The notes: generated by a model not told the origin, from the letters alone. Shown: positions 1 to 8,420, counted from the stretch's first letter. The stretch is 64,000 nt of DNA from Billgrantia antri (GCF_019430905.1 NZ_JAHYCA010000009.1:1-64000); one strand, 5' to 3'. Numbers and translations are program-made.

Positions 1-120
1 TCTCGCAGAAGGGGTTCATGGCCATCTTGACGTTGGTGAGATCGACGTCGGAGTGATCCGCCTTGACGCGGATCTTGACGTTGTAGTCGATGACGCGTTT
101 GACCGCGACGAGTACTTTCA
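1..120 (-). CDS. etfB: Electron transfer flavoprotein subunit beta (partial, N-terminus only)
   Basis: Only the first 40 codons are inside the window; the gene continues past the left edge. The translation opens MKVLVAVKRVIDYNVKIRVK and runs on to KMAMNPFCE, which is the highly conserved N-terminus of bacterial EtfB. EtfB forms a heterodimer with EtfA (FAD/AMP) that takes electrons from acyl-CoA dehydrogenases and passes them to ETF-ubiquinone oxidoreductase. The ATG at 118-120 is preceded by a purine-rich stretch (GGGAGAGAGCCC on the minus strand). It lies close to an acyl-CoA dehydrogenase gene that would need it, and a palindrome upstream suggests shared control. Confidence 0.93.
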
Positions 121-174
121 TGGGCTCTCTCCCGATTCACGTCCATCGGCCTGGCGGGCAGACCGAGCTGAATT

Positions 175-208
175 TCCGCATAGCGGAGTCACATAGTAGT
201 GAGGTCAA
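175..208 (-). promoter_or_regulatory. Putative etfB promoter with IclR-type operator
   Basis: TCCGC-ATA-GCGGA at 175-187 is a perfect 5+5 palindrome around ATA. Its core GCATAGC (178-184) is the same core found in the divergent promoter near 4.5-4.6 kb. A minus-strand -35-like TTGACC lies at 203-208, so the palindrome covers the expected -10 position. The -10 itself (CGCTAT or GCTATG) is poor. Binding by the local IclR protein is inferred. Confidence 0.45.
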
Positions 209-220
209 GCCTCGGGCACC

Positions 221-1609
221 TTACCAAGGCGCAAATAGGAACCAACCGGACAGCAGCGGAATGCAGGCCAACAGGAAACGTGCATTCCAACGGTAGCCGA
301 TGCGGGTCGAGGCGACACCGCTGAAGCGCGACAGGATTAGCATCGATGCCGTCATCGGCGAGGACATCAGCGCCAGCGCCCAACCCACCATCAGTGACGC
401 ACCGAGCAGCGCCGGCGTCAGGCCCGCGATGTCGAGCTCCGGCAACAGGCCGACCAGCAGGGTGACGGTAATGATGGGATTGACCCCGACCTGGGCCAGG
501 CCCATCACCAGCAGCATCGCCAGCACGGCGCTGGCGGCGCCCAGCGGCGCAAAGAGAGTCGTGAGCGGACCGAGGCTTGTCACCGGCACCAGCGCAACGC
601 ATAGATGACCGAGATAGCCCGCGGCACCAAGCACGACGATCTCATTGGCACTCGGCGCCAGCAGCCAGGGCAACTGACGTCGCAGCGTGGCGAGCGCCGC
701 CGGCACCCCCAGTTGGCCCAGGCGGCGGCGCTGCCAGGCGAGCCAGGCAAAGGCTCCCAATGGCGCCCCCAGCAGAGCGGCAATCGGCAAGCGCAAGCCC
801 AAAACCCAAGCGAGCAGGAAGACCAGCGAGACGATGCCCAGCAGCAGCAGGCAGAACTGTCCCAGCGGGGCCAACGAGGGAGCCGGCTGTGCCGATGGCT
901 GCGTAACGGGGTGCGGGCCGGTGACATGGTCGACACCCCAGCCGACCAGGAAGATGACCAGTGAGGCCCCGATCACATAGGGGGCCAGATCGAGCCAGCG
1001 CAGCTCGGGCAGATTGGAGAGCACGACCGCCACCCCGATCCCCATGGGCGAGATCAGCGGCGCCAGTGAGAAGCCGCGCAGCAAGGCCAGCAACATCCGC
1101 CGCTGGCGTGCCCGACGAACCCAGGCACGGCCCCGGGCCGCGGCAAGGGTATTGCTCTTTTCTATCATGCCGGCGAACAGGTTGAGCACGCCAATGTTCA
1201 GGATGATGCCGAACAGCGCCGAGCCGGTGGAGAGGATCGGATAGCGGCGGCCGGGAGGCTGCAATAACATCGCCCCACCGCAGCGACGGACCAGCCGTGA
1301 GCGATAGGCCGGCAGGCGCAGCAGGCTCAATGCCACCACGAAGGTGGCAAAGAAGGCAAAGCGCCCCGCCGCCTCGAACAACAACCGGCCCGGCGTCTCG
1401 GTGCGCCATAGCACGACCAAAGTCAACAAGCCGGCGACCAGCAGCAGCCCATACGCCATGGAGGAGAAGTTTCCCTTCAGGGTTATCAGGTAGCCCACCA
1501 GGGCGAACACGCCAAGCGCTTGCAACGGCGGGCTGCCGATGACGAGATGACACAGCGTGGTCAGCATGACCACCACCAGCAGGCCGGTACGCCACCGCAT
1601 CCATGTCAC
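221..1609 (-). CDS. Putative ion-transporter-superfamily permease
   Basis: A strongly hydrophobic protein of about 462 residues with roughly ten or more membrane segments. I do not recognise a named family. Two related stretches, SPMGIGVAVVLSNLPEL and GVNPIITVTLLVGLLPEL, look like the two pseudo-symmetric re-entrant hairpins of the ArsB/NhaD/CitT ion transporter superfamily, so an organic-anion or ion carrier is plausible. Start: I chose the GTG at 1607-1609, which overlaps the stop of the preceding microprotein (GTGA); ATG at 1600 is an alternative. A longer start at 1723 is rejected because that frame has weak GC3 there. It is last in the acyl-CoA dehydrogenase / ligase operon, so it may import the carboxylate degraded by those enzymes. 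Confidence 0.6.
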   Translation of the reverse strand: MTWMRWRTGLLVVVMLTTLCHLVIGSPPLQALGVFALVGYLITLKGNFSSMAYGLLLVAGLLTLVVLWRTETPGRLLFEAAGRFAFFATFVVALSLLRLPAYRSRLVRRCGGAMLLQPPGRRYPILSTGSALFGIILNIGVLNLFAGMIEKSNTLAAARGRAWVRRARQRRMLLALLRGFSLAPLISPMGIGVAVVLSNLPELRWLDLAPYVIGASLVIFLVGWGVDHVTGPHPVTQPSAQPAPSLAPLGQFCLLLLGIVSLVFLLAWVLGLRLPIAALLGAPLGAFAWLAWQRRRLGQLGVPAALATLRRQLPWLLAPSANEIVVLGAAGYLGHLCVALVPVTSLGPLTTLFAPLGAASAVLAMLLVMGLAQVGVNPIITVTLLVGLLPELDIAGLTPALLGASLMVGWALALMSSPMTASMLILSRFSGVASTRIGYRWNARFLLACIPLLSGWFLFAPW

Positions 1610-1719
1610 TCGACCACTCCCTCCGGCGACTCGCTGCCGCTGCGGCGGCGAAAGGCGCCTTCGCCCATGGTGAGCAGTTCGAGATAGCCCATCGCCGACG
1701 GGTGCGGGAGCTCGCTCAT
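1606..1719 (-). CDS. 37-residue microprotein of unknown function
   Basis: A tiny ORF wedged between the ligase and the permease. Its ATG overlaps the ligase stop (ATGA at 1716-1719) and its TGA overlaps the permease GTG start (GTGA at 1606-1609). Third-position GC by hand is 32 of 37 codons in this frame against 19 of 37 in the competing permease frame over the same bases, so this is the coding frame. The protein begins MSELPHPSAMGYLELLTMG, contains GAFRRRSG and ends EGVVE. It is soluble, with no membrane segment and no motif I recognise. It could be a small transporter partner, a regulator, or a leader that couples translation of the permease. Confidence 0.6.
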   Translation of the reverse strand: MSELPHPSAMGYLELLTMGEGAFRRRSGSESPEGVVE

Positions 1720-3317
1720 GCATTGCCCTCGCGACTGGCCAGGTCGCGCAGACGACCCTTGAGGATCTTGCCGCTGGCCGTGGCCGGCAGTACGTCCATC
1801 AGTACCAGCTGTGTCGGGCGCTTGTACGGAGCCAGACGCTCGGCAATGAATTCGCGCAACGCCGCCTCGCTGACAGTCGAAGCGGGCTCGCACTGGATAA
1901 ATGCCACGACTTCCTCGTTACCCTCTACCTGGCGACCCACCACCGCCGAGAGGGTGACATCGGGATGCTCGTTGATCACCGCCTCGACGTCGGGCGGATA
2001 GATATTGAAGCCGGAGCGGATGATCAGCTCCTTGCTACGGCCGACGATGTAGAGCTGATCGTCCTCGTCGAAGCGGGCGATGTCACCGGTATTGAGCCAG
2101 CCCTCCTCGGTGAGGCAGGCACGCGTGGCGGCCGGCTGGCGAAAGTAGCCTTTCATCACGTTGGGGCCGCGCACCCAGAGTTCACCGGCCCCCATATGGT
2201 TGGGCTCATTTTCACCGCCCTCATCCAGCGCTTCGAGGCGATACTCCAGCAGCGGCAGCACGCGCCCCACGGTATTGTTGTCGAAGCAGTCGTCGATGCG
2301 GGTCTGGCTGATGGTCGGGCTCGCCTCGGTGAGCCCGTAACCGTTGTGCAGCGTGAGACCGAACAATGCCTGCACGCGGCGCTTGAGATCGCCGTCGAGC
2401 GGCGAGCCGCCAGCGGAGATGTAGCGCAACTCGGGCGCCACGAGCGGGCGCCGTTCGCGTCGCAGAAATTCCAGGGTGCGTGCGAACATGGCCGGCACAC
2501 CTTGAAGTACGGTGATGCGCTCCTGCTCCAATGCCTCGAGCATGGCGGCGGCTTCGAAGCGTGGCACGGTATAGAGGCAGGCTCCGTTATAGAGCGAGCC
2601 CATGCACACCGACGACAGGCCGAACACATGGGACATCGGCAGCACGCCATAGACTCGTTCGCCGGGTCCCAGGTGGCGCATGCCGCCCGAGAGCGATGCA
2701 ATATAAAGGATGCCGCGGTGGGTCAGCATGACGCCCTTGGGTGTGCCGGTGGTGCCCGAGGTATAAATCATCGCCGCGACTTGATCGGCACCGCTGGCTG
2801 CCACCGGTTCAGGCTCCACCTCGACCTGCGCCGACAGCCTCAGCCGACCCAGAGAGGGGTGGTCATATATCTCGGCGCCATGCCGGAGCCCGTGCGCATC
2901 GGCGTCCGGTGATGCCTCGCTGGTATAAAACACCCGGCGCGGCTGGCAATTGTCGCGGATGGCATCGATCTCGGGGGCCGAGAGACGCGAGTTGACGATG
3001 GCCACCCAGACATTGCTTTCACTGGCCGCGAGCAGCAGTGCGACCAGCGCCCGACTGTTTTCGCTCACGGTCATGATGCGGTCCCCGGGTCGCACTCCCA
3101 AGGCGTCGAGCCACTCGGCTGCGGCACGGATCTCGCGACCCAGTTCGGCATAGCTCCAACGCACCTCACCGTCGACCAGCGCCGGCATGCCCGCCAGGCA
3201 GTCTGCGTTGTGCAGCACCCGGGAGCTCAGCCGCTCGGGCAGCTCGGCCACCAGCTCGCTTGCCAGGCGGCCGAAGATCGTCTCGTCCGGTGCCCGGCGC
3301 GTCAGCGAAAGCGTCAT
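1716..3317 (-). CDS. Class I adenylate-forming acyl-CoA ligase
   Basis: 533 residues, normal length for the family. The AMP-binding P-loop motif YTSGTTGTPKGVMLTHR sits at about residues 185-201, followed by YGLTEASP, the TGD motif (LNTGDIARFD) and the C-terminal SGKILKG lysine motif. The reaction is ATP-dependent activation of a carboxylate to its CoA thioester through an acyl-adenylate; the chain type cannot be read from sequence. The start ATG (3315-3317) overlaps the stop of the upstream acyl-CoA dehydrogenase by one base (TGATG) and has a GGGAGGTGAGC ribosome site. Co-transcription with the dehydrogenase suggests the CoA ester made here is its substrate. Confidence 0.88.
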   Translation of the reverse strand: MTLSLTRRAPDETIFGRLASELVAELPERLSSRVLHNADCLAGMPALVDGEVRWSYAELGREIRAAAEWLDALGVRPGDRIMTVSENSRALVALLLAASESNVWVAIVNSRLSAPEIDAIRDNCQPRRVFYTSEASPDADAHGLRHGAEIYDHPSLGRLRLSAQVEVEPEPVAASGADQVAAMIYTSGTTGTPKGVMLTHRGILYIASLSGGMRHLGPGERVYGVLPMSHVFGLSSVCMGSLYNGACLYTVPRFEAAAMLEALEQERITVLQGVPAMFARTLEFLRRERRPLVAPELRYISAGGSPLDGDLKRRVQALFGLTLHNGYGLTEASPTISQTRIDDCFDNNTVGRVLPLLEYRLEALDEGGENEPNHMGAGELWVRGPNVMKGYFRQPAATRACLTEEGWLNTGDIARFDEDDQLYIVGRSKELIIRSGFNIYPPDVEAVINEHPDVTLSAVVGRQVEGNEEVVAFIQCEPASTVSEAALREFIAERLAPYKRPTQLVLMDVLPATASGKILKGRLRDLASREGNA

Positions 3318-4468
3318 CAGCTCACCTCCCGCACCATGTTGCGGGCGATCACCAGTTGCTGGATCTGAGTGGTGCCCTCGTAAATGCGGAACAACCGTAC
3401 GTCGCGGTAAAAGCGTTCCACCGCGTATTCCGCGATGTAGCCGGCACCACCGTGCACCTGTACCGCGCGGTCGGCGACGCGCCCCACCATTTCGGCGCAG
3501 AACAGCTTGCAGCACGACGCCAGCGTAGAGACGTTCTCGCCGGCATCCTTGCGCCGTGCAGCATCGAGCACCATGCAGCGGCCGGCATAGGCCTCGGTCT
3601 TGCTGTCGGCAAGCATGGCCTGGACCAACTGATGGTCGGCCAACGGCATGCCGAACTGCTTGCGTTCGATGGCGTAGTTCAGTGACTCCTCGACCAGGCG
3701 CTCGGCCACGCCCACGCAGACCGCCGAAATGTGCAGGCGCCCGCGGTCGAGGACCTTCATCGCAGTCTTGAAGCCCTGCCCTTCACGGCCGCCGATGATG
3801 TTTTCGGCTGGCACCCGACAGTCCTCGAAGATGATGTCGCAGGTGTGAGCTCCCTTCTGCCCCATTTTCTTGTCGGCAGGACCGCGCTTGAGACCCGGGG
3901 TGTCGCCCTCGACGATGAACGCCGTGATGCCACCGGCTCCCTTGTTGCTCGGGTCGGTTCGCGCCATCACGGTGAAGATGTCGGCCTCGGGGCCGTTGGT
4001 GATGAAACGCTTAGTGCCGTTGAGTACGTAGTGGTCGCCGTCGCGTACCGCCGTGGTGCGCAAGCTGGCGGCATCGGAGCCGGAGTCGGGCTCGGTGAGG
4101 CAGAAGGAACTGAGCAGCTCACCGGTGGCAAGGCGTGGCACGTACCGCGCTTTCTGTTCAGGCGTACCGTCGATCAGGATCCCCTGGGCACCGATGCCGT
4201 TGTTGGTGCCGAACACCGAACGGAAGGCCGGCGAGGTCTTGCCGATTTCCATCGCCACCAGTGCCTCCTCCTCCATTGTCAGCCCCAAGCCACCGAACTC
4301 CTCGGGTATCGACAGACCGAACAGGCCCATCTCCTTCATTTCCTCCAGCAGCTCGGGCGGAACGGCGTCCTCCTCCGCAAGGCGGGCCTCGTTGGGTATC
4401 AAGCGCTCGCGCACGAAGCGGGAAATGGTGTCGATGAGCTGATCGAGCAGTTCAGGATCGCGAATCAT
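3317..4468 (-). CDS. Acyl-CoA dehydrogenase
   Basis: 383 residues, typical for a soluble tetrameric flavoprotein. Recognisable signatures are CLTEPDSGSD, which lies in the FAD/substrate-binding region, the QVHGGAGY segment, and YEGTTQIQ near the C-terminus whose Glu (about residue 364) is at the catalytic base position. It introduces the trans-2 double bond and hands electrons to EtfAB, whose etfB gene is a few kilobases away. The ATG has GAGGAC eight bases upstream. It is the first gene of a four-gene minus-strand operon, divergent from 3-hydroxyacyl-CoA dehydrogenase. It could equally act on short, branched or aromatic acyl-CoAs. Confidence 0.92.
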   Translation of the reverse strand: MIRDPELLDQLIDTISRFVRERLIPNEARLAEEDAVPPELLEEMKEMGLFGLSIPEEFGGLGLTMEEEALVAMEIGKTSPAFRSVFGTNNGIGAQGILIDGTPEQKARYVPRLATGELLSSFCLTEPDSGSDAASLRTTAVRDGDHYVLNGTKRFITNGPEADIFTVMARTDPSNKGAGGITAFIVEGDTPGLKRGPADKKMGQKGAHTCDIIFEDCRVPAENIIGGREGQGFKTAMKVLDRGRLHISAVCVGVAERLVEESLNYAIERKQFGMPLADHQLVQAMLADSKTEAYAGRCMVLDAARRKDAGENVSTLASCCKLFCAEMVGRVADRAVQVHGGAGYIAEYAVERFYRDVRLFRIYEGTTQIQQLVIARNMVREVS

Positions 4469-4538
4469 GGCATGTCCTCACGAAATAACCGGCTGATCTG
4501 GCCGAGAGGCCTTGAAATGTCAGGCTTCATCTGCCCAT

Positions 4539-4555
4539 ATTTCGCATAGCAGAAT
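4539..4555. promoter_or_regulatory. IclR-type operator, site 1
   Basis: ATTTCGCATAGCAGAAT forms a near-palindrome TTTCGC-ATA-GCAGAA. The inverted copy at 4625-4640 matches in 15 of 16 bases, and a weaker GCATAGC core sits midway at 4587-4593. The three cores are 43 and 42 bases apart, about four helical turns. It lies between the divergent acyl-CoA dehydrogenase and 3-hydroxyacyl-CoA dehydrogenase operons. That the IclR protein encoded at 7523-8338 is the ligand is inference. Confidence 0.5.
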
Positions 4556-4571
4556 GAAGGACCACTTTTCA

Positions 4572-4600
4572 TTGTCAGGCACTGTTGCATAGCCTAGGAT
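4572..4600 (+). promoter_or_regulatory. Putative sigma-70 promoter for the hydroxyacyl-CoA dehydrogenase operon
   Basis: TTGTCA (4572-4577), 17-base spacer, TAGGAT (4595-4600). The predicted start near 4607 lies between IclR-type sites 1 and 2. The weak middle core (GCATAGC, 4587-4593) falls inside the spacer, so a bound regulator would contact the polymerase site directly. Confidence 0.45.
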
Positions 4601-4624
4601 GGCAGTCAATAAAACGAAATTATG

Positions 4625-4640
4625 TTTTGCTATGCGAAAT
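4625..4640. promoter_or_regulatory. IclR-type operator, site 2
   Basis: TTTTGCTATGCGAAAT, a 6+6 near-palindrome (TTTTGC-TAT-GCGAAA) and the reverse-complement twin of the site at 4539-4555. It lies about 18 bases downstream of the predicted transcription start and 29 bases before the start codon of the plus-strand operon, a position usual for repression. Confidence 0.5.
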
Positions 4641-4668
4641 TACAAATACCGCCAGAGAGGACCTCATC

Positions 4669-6198
4669 ATGTCGCACGGCACCTCGCCGCCCCGCACTAG
4701 CTTCCACATACTCGGTATCGTCGGCACCGGCGCCATGGGGCGTGGCATCGCGCAGATTGCCGCCCAGGCCGGCTTGACCGTCTACCTTCACGATTTGCGC
4801 GCAGGTGCCGTCGACGAGGCGCGCGATTTCATCGCCGGCATGTGGCAGCGCGGCGTGCACAAGCAACGACTCAGTGAAGCCGATGCCGAGCGCTATCGGG
4901 CCAGCCTGAAGGAGGCTGCCTCGCTCACCGACTTGGCCGAGTGCGACATCGTCGTCGAAGCCATCGTCGAGAAACTCGAAGCCAAACAATCCCTGTTCAC
5001 CGAACTCGAAAAGATTCTCGGCGACCAGGCTGTGCTGGCCACCAACACCTCGTCACTCTCAGTGACCGCCATCGCATCGGCGTGTCGCCGTCCTGAGCGC
5101 GTGATCGGCTTCCACTTCTTCAATCCCGTACCGCTAATGAAGATCGTCGAGGTCATCCCCGGGCTGCGCACCTCCGCTCACGTCGCCGATGATGTAGAGG
5201 CACTCGGCCGCGCCATGGGCCATTTCACCGCGCGCACCACCGATACGCCGGGCTTCTTGGTCAACCATGCCGGCCGCGCCTATGGCACCGAGGCGCTGCG
5301 TATCCTAGGTGAAAGCGTGGCCGACCCCGCCACCATCGACCGCATCATGGTCGACCAGGGCGGGTTTCGCATGGGGCCGTTCGCGCTGCTCGACCTTACC
5401 GGGCTCGACGTGTCCCATGCGGTGATGGAGTCGATCTATCACCAGTACTACGAGGAGCCGCGCTTCCGCCCGTCGCCGATTACCCGTCAGCGACTGACTG
5501 CCGGCCTGCTGGGGCGCAAGAGCGGCGAGGGTTTCTACCGTTACGTCGACGGCAAGCCTCAAGTCGACGAGACGCCCCTGCCGCCAGCGTCCGAACCGCG
5601 CCCGGTATGGGTCGCGGCGGATGAAGCGGAAGCACACCAGGCGCTCACCTCGCTGGTGAACAATGCCGGCTGGCCATTGGAAAGTGGCGCAGCGCCATCC
5701 TCCGAGGCCCTCTGCCTGGTTGCGCCATTGGGTGAGGATGCCAGCGCCTGCGCACTGCGGCTGGGCGTGCCGGCCGAACGCTGCGTTGCCGTGGATCTCC
5801 TGGCAGGCCTCGACAAGCGTCGCTCGTTGATGACCACGCCCGCCACCCGTGACGAGTACCGTGATGCCGCCATGACCCTGCTCGGTCACGACGGAACACC
5901 GGTCAGTGCCTTGCATGACAGCAATGGTTTCGTGTTGCAGCGGGTGGTGGCCTGCATTGTCAACGTCGGCAGCGAGATCGCCCAGCAGGGTGTGGCCGCC
6001 CCCCAAACCATCGACCGCGCCGTAGAACTGGGGCTGGGCTACCCCCATGGGCCATTGGCCATGGGTGACCATTACGGCAGCCGACGAATACTCGCCATTC
6101 TCGACAACATGCTGGCCGCCACCGGCGATCCGCGCTATCGCGCCAGTCCGTGGCTGCGTCGACGCGCTACTCTCGGCCTGCCGTTGACCAACGCCTGA
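4669..6198 (+). CDS. 3-hydroxyacyl-CoA dehydrogenase (PaaC/PaaH-like)
   Basis: 509 residues with the ATG at 4669 and an AGAGAGG ribosome site. The N-terminal Rossmann fold shows GIVGTGAMGRGIAQ (about 17-30), followed by the family motif FHFFNPVPLMKIVEV and a first C-terminal domain. A second, more diverged C-terminal helical domain fills residues 320-509. That layout and length match the PaaC/PaaH branch used in phenylacetate and other CoA-thioester degradation rather than the 280-residue Hbd type. It oxidises 3-hydroxyacyl-CoA to 3-oxoacyl-CoA with NAD+. It is followed after 25 bases by the thiolase that would cleave the product. The exact substrate is unknown. Confidence 0.9.
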   Translation: MSHGTSPPRTSFHILGIVGTGAMGRGIAQIAAQAGLTVYLHDLRAGAVDEARDFIAGMWQRGVHKQRLSEADAERYRASLKEAASLTDLAECDIVVEAIVEKLEAKQSLFTELEKILGDQAVLATNTSSLSVTAIASACRRPERVIGFHFFNPVPLMKIVEVIPGLRTSAHVADDVEALGRAMGHFTARTTDTPGFLVNHAGRAYGTEALRILGESVADPATIDRIMVDQGGFRMGPFALLDLTGLDVSHAVMESIYHQYYEEPRFRPSPITRQRLTAGLLGRKSGEGFYRYVDGKPQVDETPLPPASEPRPVWVAADEAEAHQALTSLVNNAGWPLESGAAPSSEALCLVAPLGEDASACALRLGVPAERCVAVDLLAGLDKRRSLMTTPATRDEYRDAAMTLLGHDGTPVSALHDSNGFVLQRVVACIVNVGSEIAQQGVAAPQTIDRAVELGLGYPHGPLAMGDHYGSRRILAILDNMLAATGDPRYRASPWLRRRATLGLPLTNA

Positions 6199-6223
6199 GC
6201 CTTTCGCTCAACAGGAGATCATC

Positions 6224-7432
6224 ATGCGAGACGCCTATATCTATGACGGACTACGCACGCCCTTCGGCCGCCATGGCGGCAGCCTGGCCGCGGTCCGCCC
6301 CGATGACCTGCTCGGTTACGTGCTCAAGGCCCTTGTGGAACGCAACGGCTTCGCGCCCGAGGCTTACGAAGAAGTCCTTGCCGGCTGCACCAACCAGGCG
6401 GGTGAAGACTCGCGCAACGTGGCGCGCCACGCGGGGCTGCTGGCTGGGTTGCCGGTCGAGGTGGCGGCGCAGACGGTCAACCGGCTGTGCGGTAGCGGCC
6501 TGGCGACTGTAATGGACGCCGCCCGCGCCACGCGCCTGGGCGAAGGCGAACTTTTCCTGGCCGGCGGCGTGGAGTCGATGTCCCGCGCACCCTATGTCCT
6601 GGGCAAGGCGGAGTCGCCCTTCGCCCGCAATCAGCCGTTGTTCGACACCGTGATCGGTTCGCGCTTCCCCAACCCCTGGATAGCCCGCGAGTACGGCAGC
6701 CACAGCATGCCGGAGACCGCCGACAACGTGGCCCACGACCTCGACATTGGCCGCGAGGCCGGCGACGCTTTCGCCGCCCGCTCCCAGGCGCGATACGCCG
6801 AAGCCCAGGCACGCGGGTTCTATGACGATGAACTGCTCGCCATCGAGGTGCCCCAGGGCCGCAAGCAGCCGCCGTTGAAGGTGGAACGCGACGAACACCC
6901 GCGTCCGGGTACCGACACCGACAAGCTGGCCCGGCTGGGGCCGCTGTTCGAAGGCGGCGTGGTCACCGCGGGCAACGCATCCGGACTCAACGACGGCGCG
7001 GCGGCGTTGATCGTCGGCAGCCGGGCAGCGGGTGAGCGCGCCGGCATCGCCCCGCGGGCGCGTATCGTGGCCAGCGCCGTGGCCGGCATACCGCCCCGGG
7101 TGATGGGTCTGGGTCCGGTCCCGGCCAGCCGCAAGGCGCTGGAGCGCGCGGGACTCTCGCTCGACCAGATGGACGTCATCGAAATCAACGAGGCGTTCGC
7201 CGTACAGGTACTGGGCTGTATCAAGCAGTTGGGCATCGACGCCGAGGACGAGCGCCTCAACGCCAACGGCGGCGCCATTGCCATCGGCCATCCGCTCGGC
7301 GCTTCCGGCGCGCGGCTGGCACTGACGGCGCTGCGCCAGTTGGAGGCCAAGGGCGGCCGCTACGCCCTGGTCACCATGTGCATCGGGGTCGGCCAAGGCA
7401 TCGCCTGCATCATCGAGCGCCTGGACAGCTAG
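6224..7432 (+). CDS. Thiolase (acetyl-CoA C-acyltransferase, PcaF/PaaJ-like)
   Basis: 402 residues, standard length. Active-site residues are all visible: nucleophile Cys89 in NRLCGSG, His356 in GHPLGASGAR and the second Cys386 in CIGVGQG, plus NEAFAVQ. The N-terminus MRDAYIYDGLRTPFGR resembles beta-ketoadipyl-CoA thiolases, so the substrate could be a dicarboxylic 3-oxoacyl-CoA, but degradative fatty-acid thiolases look similar. Start ATG has AGGAG six bases upstream. Paired with the hydroxyacyl-CoA dehydrogenase, it completes beta-oxidation of the acyl-CoA made by the divergent operon. No enoyl-CoA hydratase is present locally. Confidence 0.92.
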   Translation: MRDAYIYDGLRTPFGRHGGSLAAVRPDDLLGYVLKALVERNGFAPEAYEEVLAGCTNQAGEDSRNVARHAGLLAGLPVEVAAQTVNRLCGSGLATVMDAARATRLGEGELFLAGGVESMSRAPYVLGKAESPFARNQPLFDTVIGSRFPNPWIAREYGSHSMPETADNVAHDLDIGREAGDAFAARSQARYAEAQARGFYDDELLAIEVPQGRKQPPLKVERDEHPRPGTDTDKLARLGPLFEGGVVTAGNASGLNDGAAALIVGSRAAGERAGIAPRARIVASAVAGIPPRVMGLGPVPASRKALERAGLSLDQMDVIEINEAFAVQVLGCIKQLGIDAEDERLNANGGAIAIGHPLGASGARLALTALRQLEAKGGRYALVTMCIGVGQGIACIIERLDS

Positions 7433-7522
7433 CCGACCTCGCACCTCGGGCCGTTGTCGCCAGCGGACCTGGCCCGGGGCGATATGCGATACTCCCCCTA
7501 CGATCTCGCGACAGGGAAACTC

Positions 7523-8338
7523 ATGAACAAACCAGCCCCAGTGGAAGACGAGCAGACCGCGCCGGCCAAGGACCGCAATTTCGTCACCGCCCTGGCCCGT
7601 GGCCTCGAGTTGCTGCGCGCCTTCGGCACCGGCGAGGAGTACCTGGGCAACGCCGAGCTGTCCAGCCGTACCGGCATACCGCGTCCAACCGTTTCACGCC
7701 TGACCTACACCCTGACCCAGCTAGGCTACCTGCGTCACAACACCCGATTGGAGAAATACCGCCTGGGGCCCGGGATCCTGGCACTGGGCTACCGTTTCCT
7801 GGCCAACCAGGGCATTCGCGAGATCGCTCGCCCCTTCATGCAGCAGTTCGCCGAGGCCACGGACTGCAACGTCAGCCTGGGGGCAGCCGACAAGAACGAC
7901 ATGGTCTACATCGAGAGCTGCCATGGCAGCGGCCCGTTGATCGTGCGCCTCGACGTGGGCTCGCGCTTGCCGATGGCGACCACGGCGATCGGCCGCGCCT
8001 GGCTCTGCGGCCTGCCGGAGTCGCGCCGCGAGGCAATCCTGGCCGAACTCGCAAGGGAGCACGGCAGCGATTGGCCAACGCTCGAGAAAGGCTTCAGGCG
8101 CAGCCAGGAGGAGTACGCCCGCTACGGCTTCTGCCTCTCGGAAGGCGACTGGCAGTCGCAGATCAGCGCCGTCGCCACGCCACTGATTCTCGAGGATGGG
8201 GCCGAAGTGATGGCGATCAACTGCGGCGGTGCCGCCCATCGCCTGAGTCATTCGATCATGGTCGACAACCTTGGCCCACGACTCAACGAAGTGGCCAGGC
8301 GCATCCTCGGTGAATTGCAGCACGGCAATGGCAGATAG
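7523..8338 (+). CDS. IclR-family transcriptional regulator
   Basis: 271 residues starting at the ATG at 7523 (AGGGA upstream). The N-terminal winged helix includes FVTALARGLELLRAFG and ELSSRTGIPRPTVSRLTYTL, the IclR recognition helix region. The rest is the IclR effector-binding domain (RLGPGILALGYRFLA, VGSRLPMATTAIGRAWL, followed by a late SHSIMVDNLGPRL helix). It resembles the PcaR/PobR class that controls aromatic or dicarboxylate catabolism. Its position downstream of the thiolase and the IclR-type palindromes in the divergent promoter suggest it governs the whole acyl-CoA block; effector unknown. Confidence 0.92.
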   Translation: MNKPAPVEDEQTAPAKDRNFVTALARGLELLRAFGTGEEYLGNAELSSRTGIPRPTVSRLTYTLTQLGYLRHNTRLEKYRLGPGILALGYRFLANQGIREIARPFMQQFAEATDCNVSLGAADKNDMVYIESCHGSGPLIVRLDVGSRLPMATTAIGRAWLCGLPESRREAILAELAREHGSDWPTLEKGFRRSQEEYARYGFCLSEGDWQSQISAVATPLILEDGAEVMAINCGGAAHRLSHSIMVDNLGPRLNEVARRILGELQHGNGR

Positions 8339-8420
8339 GTCGTCGCTCGCTGTCGCCTACCGGTGTATGACGATATAGTGATGGCGAGATACCCTCATTT
8401 TCAGGGATAGACCACCCGCC

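Noticed and set aside
1610..1723. N-terminal extension of the permease to the ATG at 1721-1723
   Set aside because: GC3 over the extension is about half, against 32/37 in the microprotein frame, and the added residues are low-complexity and charged.
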